Part shown: piece by piece, positions 27,995 to 36,774 of the stretch | Numbering within the stretch: position 1 is the first letter of the stretch | Layout of the letters: every line of letters starts with the position of its first letter | Origin: Rhizobacter koreensis | GTDB taxonomy: Bacteria; Pseudomonadota; Gammaproteobacteria; Burkholderiales; Burkholderiaceae_C | Reading direction: 5' to 3' | DNA length: 64,000 nt | Assembly: GCF_013366375.1 (NCBI RefSeq) | Contig: NZ_JABWMJ010000002.1 | Location: 124,001-188,000, forward strand | Made by a program: the position numbers and the translations under genes | The notes under the pieces: generated by a model | What the model was told of the DNA's origin: nothing | The model's input: only the letters and a program-made list of their open reading frames with translations | Database searches by the model: none

Positions 27995-28483
27995 CTAGAG
28001 CCCGAGCATGGTTACCGGAAACGCCTCGGAAGATCGTTGCAGGACCGCATCAATCTGCTCCCGCGAGCGCACCAGATCGGGGACGTCGCGCGACACCGTA
28101 CCGCGGTGGTGCACCGGGTCGACGAGCCGCACGGCGAGCAGGTTGCCAGCGAGCAGCAGACAGGGCATCTGACCGCGTTCGAGCTCGTCGTTGCTGCGGC
28201 ACTCGACGATGTGCGACCACGGCCGCCGCCACTCGGACCAGCGCGCATGGCGCCGCGCCACCTCGTCGAAGGTCTCCGCGATCAGCGTCAGCTTGCGATG
28301 CGACGCCGCCCAGCGGCCGAGGTTCTCGATCACGCCCGGTTCCGACAGCGGCCAGTCGGCGAACGTCGAATCGGCGAACCAGAGCTCGCGCGCGCCCTCG
28401 CGCGCCGCTGCGGCGATGGCATTGCGAATCGCCTGCTGGAACTCGCCGCGCGAGGCGATCGGGGTGACGTGCTGCTCGTCCAT
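27995..28483 (-). CDS. conserved-looking hypothetical protein coupled to the cupin gene
   Basis: A 162-residue soluble protein. Notable segments are ELWFADSTFADWPLSEP, KLTLIAETFDEVARRH, WRRPWSHIVECR, LLLAGNLLAVRLVDPVHHRG and EQIDAVLQRSSEAFPVTMLG. The pattern of short strands, a DPVHHRG segment and the absence of a signal peptide suggests a cytoplasmic alpha/beta protein; I do not recognise the family with certainty. ATG 28483 lies 4 bases after the cupin gene stop, so the two are translationally linked. A functional link to ribosomal-protein hydroxylation or its substrate is possible but unproven. Confidence 0.75.
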   Translation of the reverse strand: MDEQHVTPIASRGEFQQAIRNAIAAAAREGARELWFADSTFADWPLSEPGVIENLGRWAASHRKLTLIAETFDEVARRHARWSEWRRPWSHIVECRSNDELERGQMPCLLLAGNLLAVRLVDPVHHRGTVSRDVPDLVRSREQIDAVLQRSSEAFPVTMLGL

Positions 28484-28487
28484 GCGG

Positions 28488-29636
28488 TCAGTCTCCGGGA
28501 GGTCCGTGGTGGCCGAGCTTGACCCAGCCGTGGGCGATCCAGTCGTCGAGCAACGTTCGCGCCTCGTCGCTCAACGCGGCGACCTGGGCCGAGACCAGTT
28601 CACGGTGGTCGGCGAGCGCGCGCATCAGGCGGGCGTCGCGGCCCGCGGCGCGGAACGACTCGCCGTTGATGAACACGTGCCAGTCGTCGTAGAGCATCCG
28701 GGTGCGGCGGTCGAGCTGCACCGGGTTGCGCAGGCGCGCGGTGCCGCGGCGCGGCGGCCGCCCCGGCTCGAAGACGGCGCTCGGCCGCGGCTCGCTCAGG
28801 ATCTCGCCGAGCGCGCAGGCGCGCGCCTCGGCGTCGCCGACGAGGCGCTCGATCGCCGCGTCGGCAAAGCGCGCGAGCCGCTCCGGCACGCGCGCGGGCT
28901 CGACCGTGGCCGGCTGTGCCGGGTCGTCGTAGGCGGCATCGTCGTCGTCCTCGGCGGCGTCGAGCATGCGCTCGATCAGCTCGTTGGCGAGCGCGTTGCG
29001 ACTCGGCGCACGAAAGCCGATCGACGCCGTGATGCACTCGCCTTCGGCGATGCCGTCATGGCCCCAGCCGGGCGGCAGGTAGAGCATGTCGCCCGGCTCG
29101 AGGCGCCATTCGGCGGTGGGTTCGAACGTCGCGAGGATCTTCAGCGGCAAACCCGGCTCGAGCGCCGGATCGGCGACCGGGCCGATGCGCCAGTGCCGAG
29201 TGCCGTGCAGCTGCAGCAGGAACACGTCGTACGAGTCGACGTGCGGACCGACGCCGCCGCTATCGGTCGCGTACGACAGCATCAGGTCGTCGACGCGCGC
29301 GTCGGGGATGAAGCGGAAGCGGTCGAGCAGCGCACGCGCCGCATCGGAATGCTCGTCGACCGCGTTGACGAGCACGGTCCAGCCGGCCTTGCTCGGCGAC
29401 GGCAGCGTGCCGGGCGCGAACGGCCCCTGGCGCACGCGCCAGCGTGCGCCGCGCACCACCAGGCGCGCGTCGACGCCGTCGCGGCCGGCAAGCTCGAACA
29501 GGGCGTCGCGGTCGGGCAATTCCGCCAGATCGGTGATCGCCTGGCGGACGAGCAAAGGCGCTTTCTGCCAATGGCGCCGCATGAAGGTGCGTGGCGCCAG
29601 TCCGCCGAGCAGCGCCGTCCGGCGGGTGATGTCCAT
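28488..29636 (-). CDS. cupin-domain 2-oxoglutarate oxygenase, ribosomal oxygenase (YcfD/RoxA) type
   Basis: A 382-residue JmjC-like protein of the class whose E. coli member YcfD hydroxylates Arg81 of ribosomal protein L16. The iron ligands are His132 and Asp134 (GPHVDSYDVFLLQLHG) and His193 (LPPGWGHDG). The N-terminal cupin is followed by a helical dimerisation region and a winged-helix-like C-terminus (TRMLYDDWHVFINGESF), as in YcfD. Length fits. The ATG is preceded at exactly 6 nt by CACAAT, with only 25 bases to the divergent SlyD-type gene. The active site looks complete. Confidence 0.88.
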   Translation of the reverse strand: MDITRRTALLGGLAPRTFMRRHWQKAPLLVRQAITDLAELPDRDALFELAGRDGVDARLVVRGARWRVRQGPFAPGTLPSPSKAGWTVLVNAVDEHSDAARALLDRFRFIPDARVDDLMLSYATDSGGVGPHVDSYDVFLLQLHGTRHWRIGPVADPALEPGLPLKILATFEPTAEWRLEPGDMLYLPPGWGHDGIAEGECITASIGFRAPSRNALANELIERMLDAAEDDDDAAYDDPAQPATVEPARVPERLARFADAAIERLVGDAEARACALGEILSEPRPSAVFEPGRPPRRGTARLRNPVQLDRRTRMLYDDWHVFINGESFRAAGRDARLMRALADHRELVSAQVAALSDEARTLLDDWIAHGWVKLGHHGPPGD

Positions 29637-29642
29637 CGGGCG

Positions 29643-29655
29643 ATTGTGCGATCAT
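29643..29655. promoter_or_regulatory. abutting divergent -10-like hexamers (cupin gene / SlyD-type gene)
   Basis: The 25-base gap between the two start codons holds CACAAT on the minus strand (29648-29643), 6 nt from the cupin ATG, and GATCAT on the plus strand (29650-29655), 6 nt from the isomerase ATG. Neither gene has a recognisable Shine-Dalgarno in this space. The plus-strand hexamer lies in an ATCGATCGAT palindromic stretch. Confidence 0.4.
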
Positions 29656-29661
29656 CGATCG

Positions 29662-30183
29662 ATGCATGTAACCGCACCCTGTGTCGTCACCCTCACGTGG
29701 CGACTCGACGATGCGCAGGGCAACCTGATCGACGAATTGACCGAGCCGGTGGAGTTCTTCTTCGGCGGCGACGACCTCCTCGAGAAGGTCGAGGAGGCGC
29801 TCGACGGCCAGGAGGTCGGCTTCGAGAGCACCCTGCATCTCGAGCCCGAGCACGCGTTCGGCGAGTACGACGCCAACCTCGTGTTCTTCGAGGACCGCGC
29901 GCTCTTCCCCGAGAACGTCGAGCCCGGCATCCAGTTCGAAGGCCCGCCCGAAGGCGCGAAGACGCCCGACATGCCGCCAGACGCGATCTACACCGTCACC
30001 GAGGTCTACCCCGACCACGTGGTGCTCGACGGCAACCATCCGCTCGCGGGCATCGCGCTGCGCCTGTCGCTGGTGCTGCGCGACATCCGCGAGGCAACCG
30101 ACGAGGAGATCGACGCCCGCTCGGTGGGTCAGACCACGTTCAGCATCGGCGGTCACCCCGCCGAACGCGGCCTGCTGCACTGA
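29662..30183 (+). CDS. SlyD-type FKBP peptidyl-prolyl cis-trans isomerase
   Basis: A 173-residue cytoplasmic isomerase/chaperone. The FKBP fold is interrupted by the insert-in-flap domain: WRLDDAQGNLIDEL, FFFGGDDLLEKVEEAL, LEPEHAFGEYD, then YTVTEVYPDHVVLDGNHPL and GIALRLSLVLRDIREAT. The metal-binding His/Cys-rich tail of E. coli SlyD is absent, as in many relatives; the C-terminus ends in a single His. ATG 29662 is chosen since MHVTAPCVVTLTW fits the family start. It lies back-to-back with the cupin oxygenase gene. Confidence 0.9.
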   Translation: MHVTAPCVVTLTWRLDDAQGNLIDELTEPVEFFFGGDDLLEKVEEALDGQEVGFESTLHLEPEHAFGEYDANLVFFEDRALFPENVEPGIQFEGPPEGAKTPDMPPDAIYTVTEVYPDHVVLDGNHPLAGIALRLSLVLRDIREATDEEIDARSVGQTTFSIGGHPAERGLLH

Positions 30184-30231
30184 CCCGCGCGGCTGGCGCG
30201 TGCCGGCCGGCAGCGTTCGCCCGTCGCCCGG

Positions 30232-33200
30232 CTACGCCGCGACTCCGGCGGCTTCGGTGGTGCCCTCGGGCGTCGTGACCGGACCCTTGCCGCTGAAGCG
30301 GTCGAGCGCGAGGTAGATCACCGGCGTGATGTAGAGCGTGATCGCCTGCGAGAACACCAGGCCGCCGACCACCGCGAGGCCGAGCGGCTGCCGCAGCTCG
30401 GCACCGGCGCCGAGGCCGAGCGCGATCGGCAGCGCGCCCATCAGTGCCGCCAGCGTCGTCATCATGATCGGCCGGAAGCGCAGCACGCAGGCCTCGCGAA
30501 TCGCCTCGGGCGCCGACATGCCCTGCGTGCGCTGCGCGTCGAGCGCGAAGTCGATCATCATGATCGCGTTCTTCTTCACGATGCCGATCAGCAGCAGGAT
30601 GCCGATCATCGCGATCAGCGTGAGGTCCTGACCGAAGAACTTCAGCATCAGCAGCGCACCGACCGCCGCCGACGGCAACCCGGCGAGGATCGTCAGCGGG
30701 TGCACATAGCTCTCGTAGAGCACGCCGAGCAGCACGTAGATCACGAGCAGCGCCGCGATGATGAGGATCGCCTGGCTGCCCTGCGAGCTCTTGAAGACCG
30801 CGGCGTCGCCGCCGTAGCGCGTGATGATCGAGGCCGGCAGGCCGATCTGCTCGCGGTACCGCTCGATCGCCGCAGTGGCGTCGCCGAGCGCGACGTTCGG
30901 TGCGAGGTTGAACGAGAGCGTCACCGCCTGCAGCTGCCCGACGTGGTTGATCGAGGTCGGCCCGACGCTGCGATCCACCGTGGTGAAGCTCGACAGCGGC
31001 ACCAGCGCGCCGGTGCTCGAGCGCACGAAGATGTTGTTGAACGCGCTCTCGTTCTGCTTGGCGTCGGCCGCCACTTCCATGATCACCTGGTAGCTGTCGA
31101 CCGGCGTGTAGATGGTCGAGACCTGGCGCTCGCCGAACGCGCTGAACAACGCCGAGCGGATCGCCTCGATCGACACGCCGAGCGTGTTGGCGCGGTCGCG
31201 GTCGATCTTGAGCGATGCCTGCAGGCCCCGCAGCTGCGAGTCGCTCGTCACGTCGCGGAACTTCGGGTCGCTGCGCATCGGCTCCATCAGGCGCGCCGCC
31301 CAGTCGCTCAGCTCGTCGGCCTTCACGCTCTGCAGGATGAACTGGTACTGCGCCTTGCTCTGGCGCCCGCCGAGCTGAAGGTTCTGGATCGGCCGCATGA
31401 AGACGGTGATGCCCGGCACGTCGCGCAGCTTCCGGCGCAGGCCCTCGATGACTTCCTTCATCTCGGCGCGCTCGCCGCGGGGCTTGAGGTTGAGGAACAT
31501 GCGGCCGGTGTTCTGCGCGCCGCTGCCGCCGTTGAACGAGTTGACCGTCGCGACGTTCGGGTCGGCCCGCATGATCTCGACGACCCGGTTCTGCAGCTGA
31601 ACCATGGCCGGAAACGAGGTGTCCTCGGCGGCCTCGGTGCTGACCGAGATCTGGCCGATGTCCTCCTGCGGGAAGAAGCCCTTGGGGATCATGACGAAGA
31701 GGACGCCGGTCGCGACGAACGTGAGCAGCGCGACGAAGCCAACGAGCTTGCGCCGCGCCAGCGCCCAGTCGAGGCTCCGGGTGTAGCCGCCGAGCAGCTT
31801 GTCGAAGCCGCGCTCGAACGAGCGCACGATGGCGCCCGGCCGCTTCATCGTCGCCTCGTCCTTGAGGAACCGGCTCGCCAGCATCGGTACCAGCGTCAGC
31901 GAGACGAACGCCGACGCGATGATGGCCAGGGACACGATGACCGCGAACTCGTGGAACAGCAGGCCGATCACGCCCGGCATGAAGAAGATCGGGATGAACA
32001 CCGCCACCAGCGACGTCGAGATCGAGATGATCGTGAAGCCGACTTCGCGCGAGCCGCGCAGCGCCGCCTGGAACGGCTTCTCGCCATGCTCGATGTGCCG
32101 CATGATGTTCTCGAGCATCACGATGGCGTCGTCGACAACCAGGCCGACCGCGAGCGTGATGCCGAGCAGCGAGATGTTGTCGAGCGTGTAGCCGAACCCC
32201 CAGAGCAGCGCGACTGCACCGAGCAGCGACACCGGCAGCGAGAGCGTCGGCACCACCGTCGCGACGAAGCGGCGCAGGAACAGGAAGATCACCAGCACCA
32301 CCAGCACGATCGTGCCGAGCAGCGTCAGGCTGACGTCGTGCAGCGCCTCGCGAACCGACACCGAACGGTCGTTGACGAGGTCGACCCGCACCGACTGCGG
32401 CAGCTGGGCCTGGAACCCCGGCAGCGCCGCGCGCACCGAGTCGACCACCTGCACCGTGTTGGCGTCGGGCTGGCGCAGCACCGCGAGGGTGATCGAGTTC
32501 TCGCCGTTGAAGGTCGCCGACGTCTTGGTGGTCTCGAAGCTGTCTTCCACCCGCGCGACGTCGCGCAGCCGCACCGGATTGCCGTTGCGGTTGCTGACGA
32601 TGAGGTCGGCGAACTCGGCGGCGTTGCGCAGCTGCCGGTTGGCCTGCAGCGTCAGCGTCTGACGCGGCCCTTCGAGCGTGCCCACTGGCGTGTTCGCGTT
32701 CGCGGCGCGCAGCGCGTTGGTCAGCTCGTCGAGGCTGATGTCGCGCGCCGACAGCGCCTCCGGGTTCACGCCCACGCGTACCGCGTAGCGCTTCTGGCCG
32801 TAGATGTTGACCTGGGCGACGCCGTTCAGCGTCGACAGGCCCGGCGCGATCAGGTGCTCGGCGAAGTCGTTGAGGTCCGACAGGCTCAGCGACGGCGACG
32901 TCAGCGCCAGCAACAGCACCGGCGCGTCGGCGGGGTTTACCTTGCGGTAGGCCGGCGGCGCGGTCATGTCCTGCGGCAGGTCGCGCTGCACCCGCAGCAG
33001 CGCCGCCTGCACATCGACCGACGCGGCGTCGATGTCGCGGCCCTCCTCGAACTCGAGCGTCAGCGACGTGTTGCCGAGGGTGTTGTTCGAGCTGATGATG
33101 CTCAGCCCCGGGATCGTCGCGAACTGCTTCTCGAGCGGCAGCGCGACCGACGTCGCCATGGTCTCGGGGCTGGCGCCCGGCAGGCGCGCGGTCACGTTGA

Positions 33201-33333
33201 TGACCGGCGTGTTGTAGCTCGGCAGCGCGGCGACCGGGATGCGCGTGTACGCGATGATCCCGGCGAGCACGATCGCCGCGTTCAGCAGCACGGTGAGCAC
33301 CGGCCGCCGGATGAACAGCTCCGAGAGGTTCAT
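30232..33333 (-). CDS. RND efflux pump inner-membrane transporter (HAE1 / MdtB-MdtC-like)
   Basis: A 1033-residue proton-driven transporter with twelve predicted helices and two large periplasmic loops. Proton-relay aspartates Asp401-Asp402 lie in TM4 (LAVGLVVDDAIVMLENI) and the TM10 lysine in GIVKKNAIMMIDFAL. The N-terminus MNLSELFIRRPVLTVLLNAA and short docking domain resemble MdtB/MdtC rather than AcrB. ATG 33333 lies 12 bases after the adaptor gene. No TolC-like outer membrane factor or local regulator is in the neighbourhood. Substrates cannot be predicted from sequence. Confidence 0.93.
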   Translation of the reverse strand: MNLSELFIRRPVLTVLLNAAIVLAGIIAYTRIPVAALPSYNTPVINVTARLPGASPETMATSVALPLEKQFATIPGLSIISSNNTLGNTSLTLEFEEGRDIDAASVDVQAALLRVQRDLPQDMTAPPAYRKVNPADAPVLLLALTSPSLSLSDLNDFAEHLIAPGLSTLNGVAQVNIYGQKRYAVRVGVNPEALSARDISLDELTNALRAANANTPVGTLEGPRQTLTLQANRQLRNAAEFADLIVSNRNGNPVRLRDVARVEDSFETTKTSATFNGENSITLAVLRQPDANTVQVVDSVRAALPGFQAQLPQSVRVDLVNDRSVSVREALHDVSLTLLGTIVLVVLVIFLFLRRFVATVVPTLSLPVSLLGAVALLWGFGYTLDNISLLGITLAVGLVVDDAIVMLENIMRHIEHGEKPFQAALRGSREVGFTIISISTSLVAVFIPIFFMPGVIGLLFHEFAVIVSLAIIASAFVSLTLVPMLASRFLKDEATMKRPGAIVRSFERGFDKLLGGYTRSLDWALARRKLVGFVALLTFVATGVLFVMIPKGFFPQEDIGQISVSTEAAEDTSFPAMVQLQNRVVEIMRADPNVATVNSFNGGSGAQNTGRMFLNLKPRGERAEMKEVIEGLRRKLRDVPGITVFMRPIQNLQLGGRQSKAQYQFILQSVKADELSDWAARLMEPMRSDPKFRDVTSDSQLRGLQASLKIDRDRANTLGVSIEAIRSALFSAFGERQVSTIYTPVDSYQVIMEVAADAKQNESAFNNIFVRSSTGALVPLSSFTTVDRSVGPTSINHVGQLQAVTLSFNLAPNVALGDATAAIERYREQIGLPASIITRYGGDAAVFKSSQGSQAILIIAALLVIYVLLGVLYESYVHPLTILAGLPSAAVGALLMLKFFGQDLTLIAMIGILLLIGIVKKNAIMMIDFALDAQRTQGMSAPEAIREACVLRFRPIMMTTLAALMGALPIALGLGAGAELRQPLGLAVVGGLVFSQAITLYITPVIYLALDRFSGKGPVTTPEGTTEAAGVAA

Positions 33334-33345
33334 GCGCCCTCCTCG

Positions 33346-34659
33346 TTACGGGGCGGTGGTCGGCGACGTCGCGTTCGGCGCCCCGGCCTGACCGCGACTA
33401 CCGGGGCCGCCGGCACCACCCGCGGCCATGCCGACGCGCGCGCCGCCGTCGCCACGACCGCCGGCCGCACCCGACGCGGCACCGTTGCCACGCCCGCCGC
33501 GCGTGCCGGCGCCGCCGCGCTCGACCACGTTGCTGCCCGGCCGCAGGTTCTGCCGTCCTTCGAGCACCACGCGCTCGCCGGGCTTGACGCCGGTGACCAC
33601 CGCGTCTTCGCCGGCGGCGTACACGAGCTCGACCGGGCGCGCCGCCGCCTTGCCGCTCGCCTCGACCACGTAGACGATGCGACCGGTCGGGCTCGTGATC
33701 ACCGACGCCTGCGGCACCACGATCGCGCCCTTGAGCGTCTGCACCGCGAGGCGGACGTTGACGAAGGCGCCCGGCCAGAGCCGCTCGTCGGCATTGGCGA
33801 ACTGCGCCTTCACGCGTACCGTGCCCGACGCCGCATCGACCGCGTTGTCGACGAACTGCAGCTTGCCGACCAGCGTGCCGCGGCCCTCGGGGACGACCGC
33901 CTCGACGCGGCCGCCGCCGCTGCGCAGCGTCTGCAAGGCATCGCTCAGGTGGCGCTGCGGCAGGCTGAACGCGACGGCGATCGGGTCGAGCTGGGTGATC
34001 GTGACGAGCGGGTTGCCCGTCGGCGCGACGCTGCTGCCGGCGAACACGTTGATCGCGCCGGCGCGCCCCGCCGACGGCGCGGCGATCCGCGTGTACGAGA
34101 GGCCCACCTGCGCCGCCTCGATCGCCGCGCGGTCGGCGGCGACCACCGCCTGCTGCGATTCGACCAGCGTCTGGTTGGTGTCGACCGCGACCTGCGAGAC
34201 GAAGTTCTGCGCGAACAGCTCCTTGCTGCGCGCGAGCTGGCGCTGCGCGTCGGCGAGCGCCGCCATGTCCTTGGCGAGCTGGGCCCTGGCGCGCGTGACG
34301 TTGACCTCGTCGGCGCGCGCGTCGAGCGTGAACAGCAGCTGGCCGGCCTTGACGAACTGGCCCTCGCGAATGTGGACCTTGGTGATGGTGCTGGCGACCT
34401 GCGGGCGCACGTCGACGCTGTTGAGCGCGGTGACGGTGCCGGTGGCCTCGAGCTGGACGTCGACGTCGCGCTGCTGGGCACGCACCGTGGTCACGCTGAC
34501 CGCGGCACCGCCGGCGCCGGAGGCCGCGCCCGAAGCACCCCGCCCGGCCGCGCCCGGCGCATTGGCCGTCACCGTCGGGTCCTGACGCGACACGATATAG
34601 CCGGCGCCGATGGCGACCAGCGCGACGACGGCGATCGCCGCCAGGACCGACTTCTTCAT
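33346..34659 (-). CDS. RND efflux periplasmic adaptor (membrane fusion protein) with Gly-rich tail
   Basis: A 437-residue adaptor linking the inner-membrane pump to an outer-membrane channel. A hydrophobic N-terminal segment (VLAAIAVVALVAIGAGYIV) acts as anchor or signal. Barrel-sandwich and hairpin follow: VDVRPQVASTITKVHIREGQ, then a coiled region around DAQRQLARSKELFAQNFVSQ, and SYTRIAAPSAGRAGAINV. Residues ~375-437 are almost entirely Gly/Ala/Arg repeats (GGRGDGGARVGMAAGGAGG), unusual for the family. A second Gly/Ala patch lies right after the signal. It is the first gene of a two-gene operon. Confidence 0.92.
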   Translation of the reverse strand: MKKSVLAAIAVVALVAIGAGYIVSRQDPTVTANAPGAAGRGASGAASGAGGAAVSVTTVRAQQRDVDVQLEATGTVTALNSVDVRPQVASTITKVHIREGQFVKAGQLLFTLDARADEVNVTRARAQLAKDMAALADAQRQLARSKELFAQNFVSQVAVDTNQTLVESQQAVVAADRAAIEAAQVGLSYTRIAAPSAGRAGAINVFAGSSVAPTGNPLVTITQLDPIAVAFSLPQRHLSDALQTLRSGGGRVEAVVPEGRGTLVGKLQFVDNAVDAASGTVRVKAQFANADERLWPGAFVNVRLAVQTLKGAIVVPQASVITSPTGRIVYVVEASGKAAARPVELVYAAGEDAVVTGVKPGERVVLEGRQNLRPGSNVVERGGAGTRGGRGNGAASGAAGGRGDGGARVGMAAGGAGGPGSRGQAGAPNATSPTTAP

Positions 34660-34874
34660 GGAGGTCCGATTCTGCCTGTGGGTGGCGCGCGGCCACCGGT
34701 GATTTCGTGAGAGGAGGCGCGCCGTCGGTCAGCTAGGGCCTGTCAGCGCGACGGGAAGCCACGCGCCGCCTCGGCCCGCAGGGTGATCAGCCCACGGGCG
34801 CCCGCCGCGTTGCAAGTCCGCGCCATAGCTGCCGCCATGTCTGCGGTTTGCGCCTTGCGGGCGCCCGTTTGCTG

Positions 34875-35351
34875 TCACGCGTCGCTTCCCGTCGCGCTGG
34901 CAAGCCCGCGTCCGGTCGAACCGAAGCCGCCGCTGCCGCGATCGGACGCGTCGAACGCGTCGACCACGCGGAAGGTGGCGCGCACCACCGGAACGATCAC
35001 CATCTGCGCGATTCGTTCCATCGGCTGCACGGTGTAGGTCGCGCTGCCGCGGTTCCAGCAGCTCACCATCAGCGGCCCCTGGTAGTCGGAGTCGATCAAC
35101 CCCACCAGGTTGCCGAGCACGAGGCCGTGCCGATGGCCGAGCCCCGAGCGCGGCAGGATCATCGCGGCGAGCGCCGGGTCGCCGATGTGCACGGCGATGC
35201 CGGTCGGGATGAGGTGTGCGTCGCCGGGGCGCAGCTCGAGCGGCGCGTCGAGGCAGGCGCGCAGGTCGAGCCCGGCGCTGCCGGTCGTGGCGTAGGCCGG
35301 GAGCTGATCGGCCATGCGGGGATCGAGGATGCGGACGTCGACGCGGGTCAT
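34875..35351 (-). CDS. dut: deoxyuridine 5'-triphosphate nucleotidohydrolase (dUTPase)
   Basis: A 158-residue homotrimeric dUTPase hydrolysing dUTP to dUMP and pyrophosphate. All five motifs are visible: motif [40 protein letters not shown] (catalytic Asp), [13 protein letters not shown] and [11 protein letters not shown], the P-loop-like tail. ATG 35351 is chosen as it begins [13 protein letters not shown], aligned with the family start; a longer upstream frame has no domain. It follows coaBC by 148 bases, an order widely shared among proteobacteria. Confidence 0.96.
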   Translation of the reverse strand: MTRVDVRILDPRMADQLPAYATTGSAGLDLRACLDAPLELRPGDAHLIPTGIAVHIGDPALAAMILPRSGLGHRHGLVLGNLVGLIDSDYQGPLMVSCWNRGSATYTVQPMERIAQMVIVPVVRATFRVVDAFDASDRGSGGFGSTGRGLASATGSDA

Positions 35352-35499
35352 CGTGGAGGGCGGCGCTGCAGCCGGATGCGGTTCGAGCTCGGTGCCCGGC
35401 GCTGCCGCCGGGTGCGGAATCAGGTGGCGCTGCGCCCGCGACGACGCGTTGCGGCCGACGGCAACGCCCGGCGCCCCGCCCACGAGAAGCGGCGCCCGC

Positions 35500-36717
35500 T
35501 CACGCGAGTCGCGCCGCGATCTCGCCGACGAGCCGACGCGCCAGCGTCAGCTTGTCGGCGGCAGGCAGCTCGCGCGAGCCATGCGCGTCGACCAGGGTGA
35601 CTCGGTTGGCGTCGCTGCCGAACGCTGCCGGGCCGTCGTTGGCGACGATCATCGGGATGTTCTTGCGCGCCAGCTTGGCGCGTGCATTCTCGACGACGTG
35701 CTCGGTCTCGGCCGCGAAACCGACGCAGTACGGCGGCTTGGGCAAGCGCGCGACCGCCGCCAGCACGTCGGGGTTCTCGACCAGCGCGAGCGCCGGCACG
35801 CCGCCCGTGCCTTTCTTGATCTTGTGTTCGGCGGCGTTCACGGCGCGCCAGTCGGCCACCGCCGCGGTCGCGACGAACACGTCGTGCGAGGCGGCGGCGG
35901 GCACCACGACGTCGTGCATCTGCTGCGCGGTCTCGACGTCGATGCGGGTCACGCCCGCCGGCGTCGCGAGACCGACCGGCCCGGCGACCAGCGTCACGTC
36001 GGCGCCCGCTTCGGCGGCGGCACGCGCGATCGCGAAGCCCATCTTGCCGCTCGAGCGGTTGGTGAGGCCGCGCACCGGGTCGAGCGGCTCGAAGGTTGGG
36101 CCGGCGGTCACGAGGACCTTGCGGCCCGCGAGCAGCTTCGGCTGGAACTGCGCGACGAGCGCGTCGAGCAGTTCCTCGGGCTCGAGCATCCGGCCGTCGC
36201 CGACCTCGCCGCACGCCTGGTCGCCGCTGCCGGGGCCGAGGATCGCGGTGCCGTCGGCGCGCAGCTGCGCCGCGTTGCGCTGGGTCGCCGGATGCGCCCA
36301 CATCTCGCGGTTCATCGCCGGCGCGACGAGCAGCGGGCAGCGCTCGATCGGCCGCGCCAGGCAGAGCAGGCTCAGCAGCTCGGGCGCGGCGCCGGTGACG
36401 AGACGCGACAGGAAGTCCGCGCTCGCCGGCGCGACGAGCACCGCATCGGCCTCGCGAGTCAGGTTGATGTGCGCCATGCCGTTCGGCTCGCGCGCATCCC
36501 ACTGGCTCGTGTAGACCGGGCGCCCCGACAGCGCCTGCATCGTGGCCGCGCCGATGAAGTGTTCGGCGGCTTCGGTCATCACGACCTGAACGGTCGCGCC
36601 GGCCTTGACGAGGCCGCGCGTCAGCTCGGCCGCCTTGTAGCAGGCGACGCCGCCCGAGAGGCCCAGCACGATGTGCCGGCCTTCGAGGTCGCGGCGCTCG
36701 GCGGGCGCCGCACTCAC
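35500..36717 (-). CDS. coaBC: bifunctional phosphopantothenoylcysteine decarboxylase / phosphopantothenate-cysteine ligase
   Basis: A 405-residue enzyme catalysing two consecutive steps of CoA synthesis. CoaC (FMN-dependent) spans ~1-190: [14 protein letters not shown], catalytic His in [21 protein letters not shown] and the catalytic Cys in [11 protein letters not shown]. CoaB follows: [20 protein letters not shown] and [10 protein letters not shown], then AAVADWRA and the KIKK segment for CTP-dependent ligation. The start is GTG 36717. It lies 57 bases after the Tat-type transglutaminase gene and upstream of dut. Confidence 0.96.
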   Translation of the reverse strand: MSAAPAERRDLEGRHIVLGLSGGVACYKAAELTRGLVKAGATVQVVMTEAAEHFIGAATMQALSGRPVYTSQWDAREPNGMAHINLTREADAVLVAPASADFLSRLVTGAAPELLSLLCLARPIERCPLLVAPAMNREMWAHPATQRNAAQLRADGTAILGPGSGDQACGEVGDGRMLEPEELLDALVAQFQPKLLAGRKVLVTAGPTFEPLDPVRGLTNRSSGKMGFAIARAAAEAGADVTLVAGPVGLATPAGVTRIDVETAQQMHDVVVPAAASHDVFVATAAVADWRAVNAAEHKIKKGTGGVPALALVENPDVLAAVARLPKPPYCVGFAAETEHVVENARAKLARKNIPMIVANDGPAAFGSDANRVTLVDAHGSRELPAADKLTLARRLVGEIAARLA

Positions 36718-36774
36718 GCGCGCGGCTCCGGGGCGCGGCGATCGCCGCGCGCCGAACGCGGCCGGCTCGCCCGA

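Noticed and set aside
30201..30212. TGCCGGCCGGCA palindrome between the SlyD-type gene and the RND pump gene
   Set aside because: It is a 12-base self-complementary word without a loop or T tract; it may help termination between convergent genes but the evidence is too thin.
30700..34710. Open frame of over 1300 codons on the plus strand opposite the RND pump and adaptor
   Set aside because: No domains or starts with ribosome-binding sites; the opposite strand encodes complete, conserved transporter proteins.
34795..34867. Two copies of the 10-base palindrome CGGGCGCCCG in the adaptor-dut gap
   Set aside because: Short GC palindromes are expected by chance at this GC content, and no T tract follows in either direction, so a terminator call is not supported.
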